Position numbers and translations under genes: made by a program
Shown here: in pieces, positions 11,712 through 23,681 of the stretch
How positions within the stretch are numbered: position 1 is the first letter of the stretch
Layout of the letters: every line of letters starts with the position of its first letter
Assembly (NCBI RefSeq): GCF_910592395.1
Contig: NC_088316.1
Coordinates: forward strand, 18,102,001 to 18,166,000
From: Lineus longissimus
Lineage: Eukaryota; Nemertea; Pilidiophora; Heteronemertea; Lineidae
Reading direction: 5' to 3'
DNA: 64,000 nucleotides
Notes under the pieces: model-generated
Told to the model about the DNA's origin: nothing
Seen by the model: the letters and a program-made list of their open reading frames with translations, nothing else
Database searches by the model: none

Positions 11712-14700
11712 TTTCACCAATTTCTTTGGTCAAATGATGTGACCTTCATGGTCATGACCGGTACCTGAGTTAGGGAGTCTTTCAGAATGAATCTCTTTGC
11801 CTTCACCCTTTTCCAGGGCAAACAAACTGGCTTTAGATTTATATGTTGGGTTTCGTGTATCAAGTCAATGCCCAGTTTTCTCGCTGAATGTGTTGAACTT
11901 GGACACGACCATGACCTCAGCACGGACGTATGAGTGAAAAAGGAGCACAGCCACCTACGCTTTTGGTCACTTGTAGTCTCGCTGATGTCAAGGTTACAGC
12001 AAAACCAAACAGATCCATTTACTGTCTGTACCATAAGAACTGTTTCAACTAAAAAAATCAGATTTCATTTTATCGTCATTTTTAGGGGGAAATGTTAGGT
12101 GTGTTTTTTTGCTACTCTGCATTCAACTCTCATTTGTAGGTTTTTCAGTATTACTAGTTGCCAAAGGATTGGTTACAAATAAGAAGAGTTCAGCGCTTTT
12201 TACCAACGTTGCGTTTTATCGTCGCGCAGAGATACTAATAATGTAGGAGATTTCTCTACTAGTCTCATCAGTCCTTTGGATTAAACCCTGGGTCATTCAA
12301 ACCTCACTATTACCGTTGCTCCTTATCGCAATCCATCCAGGAATACACAACCGCCTGCATTTTTAACAAGCAAACAGTTAACCACCCCCAGTGACGACGA
12401 GTCACCATTAGCAAGAGCTGCAGTCGTAATGAAACCAGCAATACATAGCGAATTACACGGTTTTTATAAATCCCTTTCAACTGCCATGTATAATTTAGCT
12501 TCACAAATGGACTCTGGCTAATCTAATTTTGGGTCTTCTTCAGGTTATGGAGTATAATTAAATCCGCGTTTGTCGCACACATGCTGCTAATATACCTCTG
12601 TGTCAGAGGGAAATGGCGGCCGATTAATAAAATAATGTCTGGCGTGACGGGTGCAGTGGCCGTAACTATTGGGCTATCTTTTCAATCGCGAGCTCTTAAG
12701 GTAACGCGACAGTTGATCTTGTGATAATATCTGACGAGAGGCAGCGGTGAGTTGGGAAAGGGTAGAAGGCAGGACGACTCGGATCGGGAAAATGTGCCGC
12801 AAAGTTTGATCGAATAACTCAGGTCAAATCGAGTAAAAAAGCAATGCAAGAACATCACATCGTGATCTTAGTCGAAGTTTTACTTTTAGGACATGTAGTT
12901 GTTACTATCCAGACAGCAAGCATCAGTTGGCCTCTGGTAGCAAATGAGCGGAACAACGGGTCGTAAGGGCCAGCACCAGCCAGAAATGTCTCACCAGCAC
13001 TAAATGTTAAAATGTAGGGTAATCTCTTAAACAACCTCACTGCTATAATTGGCTTGTGTTACTCCATTCTATTTGTTTGAGACAAGAATCCAAGTCCACG
13101 TTGCCTTTATTACCAATATCAATATCTTGAAATAACAGTACGAGCATTGTCAACATGTATATTTACCTTGTTCAATGTTTAATTGAGTTGTAGGCAGGAC
13201 TTTTGTTGTAAAGGGTACCCTAACCCGGGTTACACCTAATGTAGTCCTAAATTAGCTATATTTACTCGATTACTGTACAAACTTTCAATATTTATAAACA
13301 TATTTTGGTATACAATCAAAATATTTCATAAAGGAGCTGTTGATCTTTCGAGTTGACAACATACTTTTGGTCAACATTCCGAACTAAGGAAAGGCGTTAG
13401 AATCTTGTTGGAGTAAATATTTCATAATTAACGAACAGTAATACTTTATTTATTTCCTAAACTGTCACATTAAGTAACTGTAGCTTTCAGGCCAAGGATC
13501 GTGCCGGAGTTGTACGTGCCAAAACGGGATGACTTATAAAACTGTCTAAATGATTGTATCCGCAATGTAACTCCCCATTATCGCCATCGGGAAGTTGCGT
13601 GTGCATCCTATACGATCGCATTACAGTTTTTGATTCACCCAGTATACAAGTCATATCAAACTTTAGATAAAGGAGGCCTGCTATATTTTCATTTCTGACC
13701 ATAATTTGTATTCAAAATATTGTCTGAGAAATCAGAGATCTATAGGCGCAAGCCAGTCGGCATTCCGAAACAAATGTATTCGTATGTCTGTATCGTGGAA
13801 TGCCTTTTGTGAAGTATCGTATTTTTCGCAACACCGTTGGAAGCCCCGTTTTGCCTGTTGTCGCAAATGCGGGGTGCAAACGACTCCTGTTTGAGTATTT
13901 TGGCTCAGATGTGGAAAGTAATCTTTCGGGAATACTAACTCATCTCGTTTAGCAGATGATAAAAAAAAGATTCAAGATGGCAACCATTTCAGCCATCTCG
14001 AAAACCGGAATTGACCGCGACTTTGCCATGTCAACGTGAACGTCTCCTTCTCCTTGAGTATTTGTAATAGATTATTGATCAACATGACAGATTTGTTGTT
14101 CTTGTTTAAGGGGTCTTAAGCCGAGAGACCAAACCTACCTATTTGGAGTGTTTTGGTAATCAAAAGTACACCTTAAGTAGTAATGAGTGTATTTGAACTT
14201 GTCAATACACTAGTGAACACAACCAGTATAACAACAATCTTGTTTAGTTGTTTCAAACAGGCCTCATTGAAGGCGTCCATGATTTGCATCGAAACATCGC
14301 TTTCATATTGTTACTCCAAGGCTAATTGCTGCTAAGAATATACATTGTGCAAATTTTACACTGAAGGGTGATCCAATGTATCCAACCTCAGTACATTGTG
14401 CATGTGCCATCAGGAGGCCAAGACTCGACTTTTGGTATAATTTAGCAAGTTGGATTTTTTTGGCAAAAGTCATTAGCAAGGTTATCGATGAGATTTCTCA
14501 TCAATTTCTTTTCGCTGATCCCCTCAATTCCTACATGATGCTGAGGGCTTTCTCCTCTTGACCTCATTCTGATTCCCTCATATTCAGCTTACCAAAGTTA
14601 TTACTTTAATGGTGGTCATTTCTCACCAGTGACGCCTATACCCCTACGTAATATGACGTACTGCTGCCGGCGTCTATTTGACTTTGCGAATATTTCAAAT

Positions 14701-15569
14701 TCGACCAGAAATAATCCATTGAATCAAATACCATGATAACTAACGAGTCGTGTTCAAAGAAAGCAGTATAAATCTTAAACGTCTTTAATGATTATTAATA
14801 GTTCCATTTATATTGTGTACCCTCGTTCTCCACGTAAAATCATTTATTTCATGGGGCAACTGACAAGCGAAACCACAATCTGTTTAAAAACTGGTCCAGG
14901 ATAAAAGTAAATGAGGAAAAAATGGTTTCGGATTTGGAAAGTTTCATTTCATGAATATAAAGCAGACTTGAGGGTCAGTTGAACCAATTTATCCAAGAAG
15001 ATGAGTTCTGACTGGGATGTGCTATCTATCACATTATGTCACTTAAATGATAACCATTTCTGGGCTAGCTCAATTCTCAATCAAAGTTTTCGCCCATCAA
15101 TTCTAGGTTTCTTTCGGGATGCCCCCTAAATTGACGATGTATACCAACGTCCGCTTCTCCCTTCTTGGATATAATGGTGATAAAGCGCAGACTACTCAGC
15201 TCCACGCTGATTGTATGCGCATTCACAATACGAAATCACGATAAATCCACTAAGATTCGAATCTGAGAGTAACCATTTACAATGAAAGCCACTAACTCGC
15301 GCTGTTACAACTCCTGTGCTGTCCTGACAATATGTGATGGTTCTGATGATTTATTAACTACCTATTGATAGGGAGTAAGTTGAATAAAGATGGCACGGCT
15401 TTGACAAATATTGCTGATGACGTTATGTCTTCTGGGAGATGCAGGCAACATGTCAACACCAACGTCCCTGTCGGTTCTCATCAAACCAGATCCAGATCGT
15501 GGCAGAGTCAGAATTTGGTAGCTGATGAGACCAGGCAGGTGTTGAAAAAAGATAGCAATACTTAAAATA
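11712..15569. other. non-coding stretch, possible old repeat at 11712-12040
   Basis: The first 330 bp carry palindromic words (GACCTTCATGGTCATGACC) and a chance 106-codon frame on the minus strand with no recognisable domain. The remainder looks like unique intronic DNA with no supported gene. Confidence 0.4.
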
Positions 15570-16274
15570 TTATTGGAATTCGCTAAGAAAGTTAGGGATG
15601 AAGAGAAGGAACTGACTTTTTGACACCTCAGTTAAATCAATCAGAAGTGAAAGTATGTTGGGTTTTTGTTGGGGTTTCCTCCATAAGGAGCTGATTGTAT
15701 GATACACTAGGTAATCTATGCCAGGAGCAGAGGTGACAGTCGAACCGTATTGTGACATTTCTTTAAACTTCCAGTTTCTCAGAAGGAGTATTATATCAAC
15801 CGGGAAGGATTTGGACAAAAGATTATTGAAAAAGTCGTTTCTCAGGCTGTTGATGTTTCGTATTAGGTCTCTACGAAGAATAACCCGAAGAACCATATCT
15901 TCCCCCAAAGGTTTGTGATATTGCTGAGGCACAATGCATTCACTACGTCTACTGTTAGTAATGATACGCTGTGTTGCGCATGGTGCAATGTTCCTTACAT
16001 AATGGTTATATCTTTCAATACCTTGTTGACAACTGTTCCTATTCTTCGGGAAATATCACCAGATCAAGAAACATATGTCTTTTCAATTCCAACTGCGCTG
16101 ACTTTCGATTGTAACTTGGCACGTTTGCTTGTCAACACAATAACCTTTCTTCGTATACAACAACACATATCTCGATATAATAATGTGCAATTTTTCACAA
16201 TTAACCAATTTAGTCCAATTATCTACCATTTGATAAGAGACTTTAGACGTTTGAAGGCTGGTTTCAATCATTAG
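15570..16274. other. region with long open frames on both strands, unrecognised
   Basis: Seen: an open frame of about 120 codons on the minus strand (15570-15932) abuts one of about 119 codons on the plus strand (15915-16274). The putative starts are non-ATG. The minus-strand peptide is rich in Leu, Asn, Phe and Arg and shows no motif I know. The plus-strand peptide has no signal peptide or domain. No splice sites tie them together. It is either decayed mobile-element coding sequence or chance. I do not call a gene. Confidence 0.25.
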
Positions 16275-16746
16275 TTTGCATTGTATAACTCGTTTACAAA
16301 ATTGTTTTTAAAATCTAAAAATATTTCCTCACGTATAATTATTGCTTTGTGTTAGATGCTCGTAAAGAGTCTGATTACTCGACGCAAGGGCCCAACGCGC
16401 CGCGTAGCGGCAAAAAAGCGAAGCTGGCGAAACATTTATAACGGGTCACCGTCACTTATTATTGGACTTATAGCGCATTTACGGGGTTGCAACTATTTTG
16501 CTTTATAGTGTCACCAGGAAAGAAAAGCATGCGACCTAACGCCGATCTATTTGTATAAAGTGATAATTGGAAGTCATATAGTAGGAAAAATCAATAAAAT
16601 AATCATTCCATTTCGTCTTTTGAGGGCATTTTTGATTGTAAAAAATATATGTGTACGTCACCGTAGTCTCTGCAATGATAATTTTATCAGAGCAGTCTCG
16701 CGCAAGTAGAAGTTCTTTACCTATTAGTTCTTCACTTATTAGTCTC
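16275..16746. other. non-coding stretch with a GC-rich palindromic island
   Basis: A GC-rich patch at 16381-16430 contains the palindrome GCCGC-GTA-GCGGC (16399-16411) in otherwise AT-rich DNA. It may mark the edge of the mobile-element complex that follows. No gene is seen. Confidence 0.4.
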
Positions 16747-16771
16747 AACGTCTGGCGCAAAGCCAGACGTT
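16747..16771 (+). repeat. perfect 10-bp stem, 5-nt loop hairpin
   Basis: AACGTCTGGC-GCAAA-GCCAGACGTT, followed by a short T run. It lies just upstream of the first 135-bp repeat copy, so it may be an end structure of that element. Confidence 0.7.
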
Positions 16772-16778
16772 TTTCAAT

Positions 16779-16913
16779 ACGATTTCACTACGATGTTTGA
16801 CAAGAAGGAGCAGTGCGCGAGATATGCTAATGAGCAGACTTCCCTCGCTTGAGTTTCTGAAGAATGTTCCATATCGCGCTAAGCTCATCACTACTGATTA
16901 TGACAGGCGTGCA
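16779..16913 (+). repeat. 135-bp direct repeat, copy 1
   Basis: Matches 18737-18871 at equal length with roughly ten substitutions and no indel. It begins ACGATTTCACTACGATG and ends GACAGGCGTGCA. Because the copies differ only by substitutions, the duplication is moderately recent. Confidence 0.9.
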
Positions 16914-17655
16914 ACGGTAGGTATCTCCTCCCAACTTCCACCCTAATACGGTACAATAAGTTACCATTTGATGGGAATGGGACAATGCCCTCACTGTGTA
17001 TGGAGTATAGGGATAAGAAGACATTATTCATTAGTGTTGGTACAAGTGATTTTGCCCAAAAAGCATGCGCATTCAAAAAACAAAATATGCAAGGTATCAC
17101 GTACATGACCATGACGACGTGCAGAAAGTGCACTGGCCAGTGCATACCCTATGGCTATGTACTAGTAAACATGGTAAACATGAACAACATCAATATACAT
17201 CGGCAGTTCATTTTACTCCGAGCTTTTCCTGAAACATATAGCCATGATGATTAGGCCTACCATGTACCATGACCAATAACAGCACCAGATCATGTAGATG
17301 TCAACAAGTTCACATGAACCGTATAATCCCGCATGGCGCATGTGGGGCATGCGTCTAAACCAAAGCCCCAAAATCACTTGTTTTGGTCCATTTCAGTTTC
17401 ACTTGTGTTTCCCCCGTCTCCCAGTCCATAATACATTTACAGTTTACAATCCCCGATCATGGCCCAACAAAAGGTCATCGGTTGACTAAAGGAACACAAC
17501 TGTTCAATGTATTTATAGTTGAATGCGATCAAACTACGTCTTTTCAATCGTGGATTGTAAATTTAACCCCATGGGCCTAGGGAAGGCCCTATAACAATAC
17601 TTTCGACACAGTTATTATCTCCGCTGCCTCCACCATGTTACACACAGTGCTCACT

Positions 17656-18005
17656 GCTGATTCTAAAATGCGCCACCTAGTCAAAACAGGACATATGTTC
17701 TTCTAGGAATAGATCTCTTTCCAATATTTCGTCATTCCACTATCGTCATCACCTCATCATACTTTCATTGACATTACAGGCACACATCCACAGAGCACTC
17801 TTCAAATCATCTACACAGTGGTTATCCAACTAGGATTATAAAGGTAATTTCTTAGCCCCGCACAGTGGGTTTCAGTCTTGATAAAGGGGCACAATTGCTA
17901 GCAGCTAGGTAGGCAAGATAAAGTTAGACGAAGTAGCCGATAGGGGTCTCTCACCCCTCAAAGTCCGTCACAACTATTCAAGCTTGTACAAGGAATACAT
18001 GCAGC
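17656..18005 (+). repeat. tandem unit 1 of an internal repeat (about 350 bp)
   Basis: Begins GCTGATTCTAA. It shares with unit 2 the blocks ACTATCGTCATCACCTCATCATAC, CATTGACATTACAGGCACACAT, TATCCAA and AAGATAAAGTTA, and then TAGGGGTCTCTCACC and TTGTAC.AGGAATACAT.CA. It is noncoding. Confidence 0.75.
17899..17950 (+). repeat. left terminal-inverted-repeat-like segment
   Basis: AGCAGCTAGGTAGGCAAGAT onward matches the reverse complement of about 19093-19141, including AAAGT and the ATAGGGGTC word, with a few mismatches. This spacing would define an element of about 1.25 kb. Confidence 0.65.
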
Positions 18006-18478
18006 GCTGACTCTAACAAGACCCAATGGGAATGTCGCACAGTCATCTGTCAAAAACAAGACCTATGTTGCAGTATGATATCTTGCCAATATTTAATAAT
18101 TGCACTATCGTCATCACCTCATCATACTTCATTGACATTACAGGCACACATTGACATTGACCACTGTTGCAGTCAACGACACAGTCGCTATCCAAGTAGC
18201 ATTATAGAGGTAATTATCATTATCATACCTCATTAGCATGTGAACCAATCACGTCGCGTCCTTTGCGATCACGGCAAAGCCTCATGGAATAATGTCTTTC
18301 ACCGTTGAATAATTTTTCATATTCCATGCCTACAACTTCAATTTCTTCATATTCCATGGCTAGAAGTTCAATACTAATATAATATCCAAGATAAAGTTAC
18401 AAGAAGTAGTCAATAGGGGTCTCTCACCTCTCACTGTATGTCCACACTATTCACGCTTGTACGAGGAATACATTCAAT
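18006..18478 (+). repeat. tandem unit 2 of an internal repeat (about 473 bp)
   Basis: Begins GCTGACTCTAAC. It is longer than unit 1 because of an insertion at about 18220-18385. That insertion carries its own 30-bp tandem pair (18316-18342 and 18346-18372, TTCATATTCCATG.CTA.AA.TTCAAT). A third start, GCTGAATCTAAC, occurs at 18479. Confidence 0.75.
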
Positions 18479-18736
18479 GCTGAATCTAACAACACCCAGT
18501 GCCCTTACTCTGTATATTAGTCACTGGAAGATGGCCCATTTCACTCCTTCCTTCTACTTCACCTATAATATCATTGCAAACGCCTCAGTTCTATGATATC
18601 ACATTCACTTTCAGCTGTCATGCAACGCAACAACTGTGCTATCTGCCATCGCACATCAACGAAGAAGTGCAGCCGCCCACATTCCACCTCACGTCTGTCC
18701 GACCAGCTGCAATCCTCGAGGACGCCCCACTGTACC

Positions 18737-18871
18737 ACGATTTCACTACGATGTTTGACAAGAAGGAGCAGTGCGCGAGATAGGCTAATGAGCAGACTTC
18801 CCTCGCTTGAGTTTCGGAAGAATGTTCCATATCGCGCTAAGCTGACCACTGCTGACCATGACAGGCGTGCA
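18737..18871 (+). repeat. 135-bp direct repeat, copy 2
   Basis: Partner of 16779-16913. Here it sits inside the more GC-rich block 18500-18980, which is probably the body of the element. Copy 1 is then a stray fragment. Confidence 0.9.
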
Positions 18872-19020
18872 TTGGACTGGTACAGGTTGGAACTGAACAT
18901 TGAATATGCTGGTGGTGACGCTTTCTGATGAGAAGTTGGTCGTGACTGATGCAGTATCCTTGGACTTGTCCACAGCATCGTTCAATCATTGCTCTCTGAG
19001 CTGCCTTGATTCTGTACTTA

Positions 19021-19080
19021 CCCAAATACTAAGACCAAATGCCTGTTGACTGTGCTTTAAGAGAGACTGGCGCCATGCCT
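19021..19080 (+). repeat. 60-bp direct repeat, copy 1
   Basis: Identical to 19375-19434 except for one base (ACTAAG against ACTGAG). Such near-identity over a 354-bp spacing implies a recent local duplication. Confidence 0.9.
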
Positions 19081-19092
19081 AGAGATATGACT

Positions 19093-19141
19093 GACCCCTA
19101 TTGGCAAATTTGTATGACTTTATCTTGCCTACCTAGCTGCT
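19093..19141 (-). repeat. right terminal-inverted-repeat-like segment
   Basis: Reverse complement of the left segment: GACCCCTATTGGC...ATCTTGCCTACCTAGCTGCT. An unambiguous target-site duplication is not visible. Confidence 0.65.
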
Positions 19142-19374
19142 GCCTATAGTCTCCCTTTAACTGCGGAACACTTCAAAGTCGATAAAATGCCATGTTCCAC
19201 CTTTTAATGTGTTCAGACCGCCATTTTCAAAATAATCAAGTCAGGACACTGCCTTCTAGTCTCATAATAAATTTTGCTTTCCTCAATAATAACATTTCTT
19301 CTTCTTCAATGCTTTCATCATTCCAAACTTCTCCTCCTCTGACTTTTACAGGGGTACAGTCATGGCAATCAAAA

Positions 19375-19434
19375 CCCAAATACTGAGACCAAATGCCTGT
19401 TGACTGTGCTTTAAGAGAGACTGGCGCCATGCCT
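19375..19434 (+). repeat. 60-bp direct repeat, copy 2
   Basis: Partner of 19021-19080. Directly after it the sequence folds back on itself, forming the hairpin at 19397-19460. Confidence 0.9.
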
Positions 19435-19460
19435 AGTCTCTCTTAAAGCACAGTCAACAG
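19397..19460. repeat. perfect 26-bp inverted repeat with 12-nt loop
   Basis: Arms 19397-19422 (CTGTTGACTGTGCTTTAAGA...) and 19435-19460 are exact reverse complements around GGCGCCATGCCT. The left arm also exists at 19043-19068, where no right arm follows. The hairpin therefore arose by an inverted duplication of the left arm, probably a fold-back or template-switch event. Confidence 0.9.
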
Positions 19461-22400
19461 ACACCAACCCCCTCAGACTCAGAAACCACAAACGCCCAAC
19501 CCTTCCTGCTACCTTAATACTTCTGGGTTTGCTTCAACTGTAACAGCCAATGAACAGCAAAGTTCTTTTTCTACGACCTTTCCGTCCGTCTGATACGGAA
19601 GGCCAAATTATTTGGGGAACCGAAGAAAAAAACACTGGCCACCTTTGCAACAAACCGATGTCCTGTCTTATAAAAACGTTGTAGTATATAAACTATTAGT
19701 ATCTTCTGTATTTGTTTTTGCATCCTTACCAAACCGTATTAATCTGAGTAATGAAAAATTGAAAAAAAGCCTGATAGTCGGTGTGTTGCCCGGTGACAAG
19801 ACGAGGATTTTTTTAGGAAGAATAGGCTTCTTGGCTGACTACTGCGCAACATGTAGGTGGTTTAAGAAAACAATTGTATTGTAGGTACTCCGATGTGATA
19901 CTACAAGTATAAAGAAAGCATCAGTACCAATGTTGGTAGTGTTGTTCGGTCTTACCTGAGAGGACATATGGTGCATTGTATGCAGGGCAACCTATGCAAT
20001 AGCTTGTCATAGTCATGATAGTTGAGGTGGACTTAAGCTTAGTTTTTTCCACTCTATCATTACCACGAATCCACATGCAATGCTGAATGCAATGTATATC
20101 TAAGCCTGGTCTAGTTAAAGTGACCCACACTTCTGACGATATTGGTAGAGACACTCGAGCAATACTAACGATGGCGACGTATATATCAGAACCACAAAAC
20201 AGATGCACTCCGTCATTAAGGATTTTAATAGCATTTTATCTCGGATCGGAAAAAGTGGCCTCTCAATGCTATATCCAAATCAAATATCCCCAGGCTGTTT
20301 GTAACCAACGAAATGAGAAGATACAGCAAGATCTAGATGAGCTGGCAGAGGCTTCGCGAGCCGCAAGCCCGCAGCTATTGAGATAGAAAACATGGCGATA
20401 CCTAGTTCTCGGGAAATGATAGAAACATTCTCGCTTATTAATCTACTGCTTGTGGCTACTGATGAGACTTTGACTTGTCTAAGCTAGCTTGAGGAACGCA
20501 ATTATCACCAATTTAGAAAGCTTTTATACAAATAGACATCAGTTGTATGTTTGTTCAGGTATACTAATGATTTTCTTTGAGAATTATTTCCACGAAGGAT
20601 GATTTGTAGTTATGATTGCCAATTTAGTCGTTTGCTTCTTGCGCATTACAACTGATGGTGTGGTTTCTAAACACCATCAATGCAAAAACATATAGTGCTT
20701 GTCGCCTCTCATAATGACACTTCTATAAGTTTGAACACAATGATTGGATCGTTTAAAGTGTCTTAAACAAGTTTTAGTGCGCTCTGTCGCCATTGCTTAA
20801 CGACTCTAGAAACTAAGGAATTGTATAATCTCACCATTGAGTTTTCTGAAGTCTTTTCCTGCCATCCTCACAAGTCATAATTAGCCTCGTTTGTCTCTTC
20901 TTTCAATTAAATCAATTAAATCTGTGATGTTTCGCTACAAGTTACTCACCGCGCGTGTCAATCGCGGAACTAGCCCAATACTACATCGCGCTTCGGGCCT
21001 TTCCAAAGCTTCTACCTCGAAAGTCAAATCTCTGATTATTTCCTCCTGCAGGGAGGACCAATCGCCAGAGGATTGAAATTGTCGGGTCATATTAGTATGA
21101 AGAATGTCTAATTGCCATTGTTACCTGGCTAGCTTCTTCAATATAATTAGCGATTGGGCTACTCTACCTCTGATTGAAATTATTTAGAAATCTTGTGGTG
21201 GTTCATTAGTCTATTTTGGCGTAACTCCCCAAGGGAGAGAGATATTCTAAACGGGATAGTTGATCTTGGCTCCGTGAGAAGTCACAAGTAGAGCTGAGAT
21301 TGTTTCTTTTCCGTCACGATTTCGGCGATGAAATGACCGCGAGGACAAATGCAGTCGCACTTATGTTCCGGCTGGCATCATTTGTCATCATTACCGATTT
21401 CTTTCTACTATTAAAGCTAGCCTGACAAAGTGAAAACCATGACAAATCATACCAGACCTATGTTAGGCTGATATAGTGCTGAAATTACTTTTGTCTGCAG
21501 TGGGTTAAAGAGCAAGCAATCAGTAAGGAATGTATCTAATATCAGATGAAATGTAAGTAAAGCGTGTTAACATTCGCCCGGGGGTACGCTTCCTGGACGT
21601 GCCGCACTGGTCATTACTCTTCTTTTATCATCATCAAAACTCGGCAAACGCCAGCAATAATCAGATAGCGAGGAATCCACCAACATTGAACGCCGGTCAT
21701 TCTGACGTTAGCAGTTTCCTGCGTCTGTGATCGCGTTCACCGCACGTCACTTTATCAACTCGCCACTGCAACCAGCGCAGCCATCACGTCAATTAAGGAA
21801 CAGCTGGAAAAAGATACGCCTAAGAGATGTCATATTAGCAAATGCATTTCGCTTCCTTGTCATATGAATTTCTACCTTTTCTCATTTAGTTGGCTCTCTC
21901 GGCAGGAAGCTACCAAAGGGATAAGTGGCGAGTTATAAGAAGTATTCCCGAGTTAACATGATCTGTAGATGGATTCGTTATGGAGCTAGCGAGGCGCCGC
22001 ACACAATTATTTTACCCCAATGCATCTTAAGACTTGGTAGCTCCGAATGAGGATATCCTTTAGAAAGACTTGTAATGGCAATGTAACTGAAATACCTTAA
22101 TAGGGATACTTCCCTTTTTGCTTTCGTGTAGAAGTTGTCATCGGTGATTATAAATAAAGGTAAAATCCTAATCAACTCAGTTTTTATATAAGACTTGCCC
22201 ACTTAATCATAATTCTTCTTCTAACGAAGGAGTGAAAAAGAAATACGGATCAACTTTTACAATAGTTTTTCAAAACAAGATTTTTGAATTTTATTATAAC
22301 TTAGATATATGCTATGTGTTTCTCAGGAAACTAGCTCATTTCTACATTGTGTCCATCAAGGCATCTACCTTGATCTCTTGGAACATCCGTTAGAATGTTT

Positions 22401-23617
22401 TGTCTGACGCATTATACACAAAGTGGTACTTAAACTTGAGGTATCACAGTTAGTTCTCCTCTCATCTCTATTTCCCTAGAATCTAATGAGATAACTAACC
22501 GGTGTTTGAATAAGGAAACCTCAATAGGTTTATATTACTTTCCATGCAGAGAACAAGAGTCAAATGGAATTTGATTGCGATTGTTTTTATGTGGCCATTT
22601 GTAACAAAAACACCATGGCTCGTGTGCGGGCCTCTTGTGGAAATATCAAACTCACACCAATCCCTCCATGGGTCCTCTACTACTGTTGCCCTATACTCGA
22701 CATGATATTTTCCTATTGCCAGTTGCTTTCTGCAAATGTTTTCCGACACAGTACGAGCTTTAGAGACTTTGCATTTGTTTTTCTGTAAATGACAATAGTG
22801 ACTCGACTGGTGGTAGGAAATGTACCTTTGAAGATGAAGTTCCATTCTTTGCTACCCAGGGTCATGATCGATATGGAGTGACCGCTCATAGGTTTGTGGT
22901 CACTCCAGACCTTTTTATAGAAAGATACGATGATTATGCTTTCAGGTTTGAATTGTTTCAAGAAATTTCATAATTCGTGCAAAAACACCCCGACTGAAAG
23001 GTCACCTTAATACAAGATACAGCGGATAAAGTGACAGAAGCCACATCGTTGTCATAGCAACGAATGAGGAAGGAGCGAAATCCGTTTTGAGTTGATACCT
23101 TAGGACATGAGACAAATTAATTTTGATTTCTTTGTGTTCTAGTATTAATGTGTTTCGAAAGCCATTAGCTTGCAAAGCTCCCGTAATGCAAAAAGATTGT
23201 ATATCCTGTTTAGGTGGACATTTAAGAATCCCCAAGCGATTTATGGAGTGGTGCGTACAAGAGGGTTGTAATAGGATGAATCTATACTGTCATTAGTGTT
23301 GAGGCTGAGTCTATTTGTTGTAAGGCCAATAGAAGATGATTATGTGGTTCTGGTCACCGTTCTCACTAATTCTGAGCCATGTACTAAACTAGTTCATCAC
23401 TCAAACATAAGTTTTCCAAAATCAATGGAGTTATTTCCAGTAAAGAAGACAAACCAAAAGAGAATGGCTGAGTTGCCCCCTCCTGATTATAATTTTCCAT
23501 GCCTGGTCGATTCTTATGATTTCTGGCAGATAATATCCTGGTGATTTGTTTTGTTTTCTACTAGGAAAAGCATGTTTTATCGATGGTGAATTACCAAATT
23601 TGGAGACCAACTTATAA
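19461..23617. other. non-coding stretch, no supported gene
   Basis: A minus-strand open frame from 20235 to 19956 ends in a perfect-looking donor (CTCAG/GTAAGA), and a plus-strand frame overlaps it at 20087-20386. Neither has a recognisable domain or acceptor. A small 9-bp hairpin lies at 20653-20679 (TGATGGTGT...ACACCATCA). Nothing else stands out. Confidence 0.4.
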
Positions 23618-23681
23618 ATCAGTTGCTGTCATGCTTCTCGTCATGTATGTGTACAGGACGAGAAGCATGAAAGCAACTGAT
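23618..23681 (+). ncRNA. candidate small-RNA precursor hairpin
   Basis: Seen: arms 23618-23642 (ATCAGTTGCTGTCATGCTTC...) and 23657-23681 pair over 25 positions with a single mismatch around a 14-nt loop. Short imperfect hairpins with 22-25 bp arms inside introns are a common form of animal microRNA precursor. However, the outer stem usual for Drosha processing is not evident here, and near-perfect pairing also fits a young inverted duplication. I do not recognise a known miRNA seed. The strand is unknown because the fold is symmetric. Confidence 0.3.

Larger units (their letters stand above)
16747..19460. mobile_element. composite of degraded mobile-element sequence, unclassified
   Basis: Seen: this interval is far richer in internal repeats than its flanks. 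It contains a 135-bp direct repeat (16779 and 18737), tandem units of 350 and 473 bp (17656, 18006, 18479), and an inverted repeat of about 50 bp linking about 17899-17950 with about 19093-19141. It also contains a 60-bp direct repeat (19021 and 19375) and a perfect 26-bp hairpin. Three overlapping frames of 94, 111 and 135 codons at 18499-18978 show no transposase motif. The pattern suggests a TIR-type DNA transposon or fold-back element that has been rearranged and nested. The limits are approximate. Confidence 0.6.

Noticed and set aside
18499-18978. Three overlapping frames of 94-135 codons
   Set aside because: They lie in different frames and on opposite strands of a GC-richer repeat, show no transposase or other motif, and include one of the 135-bp repeat copies.
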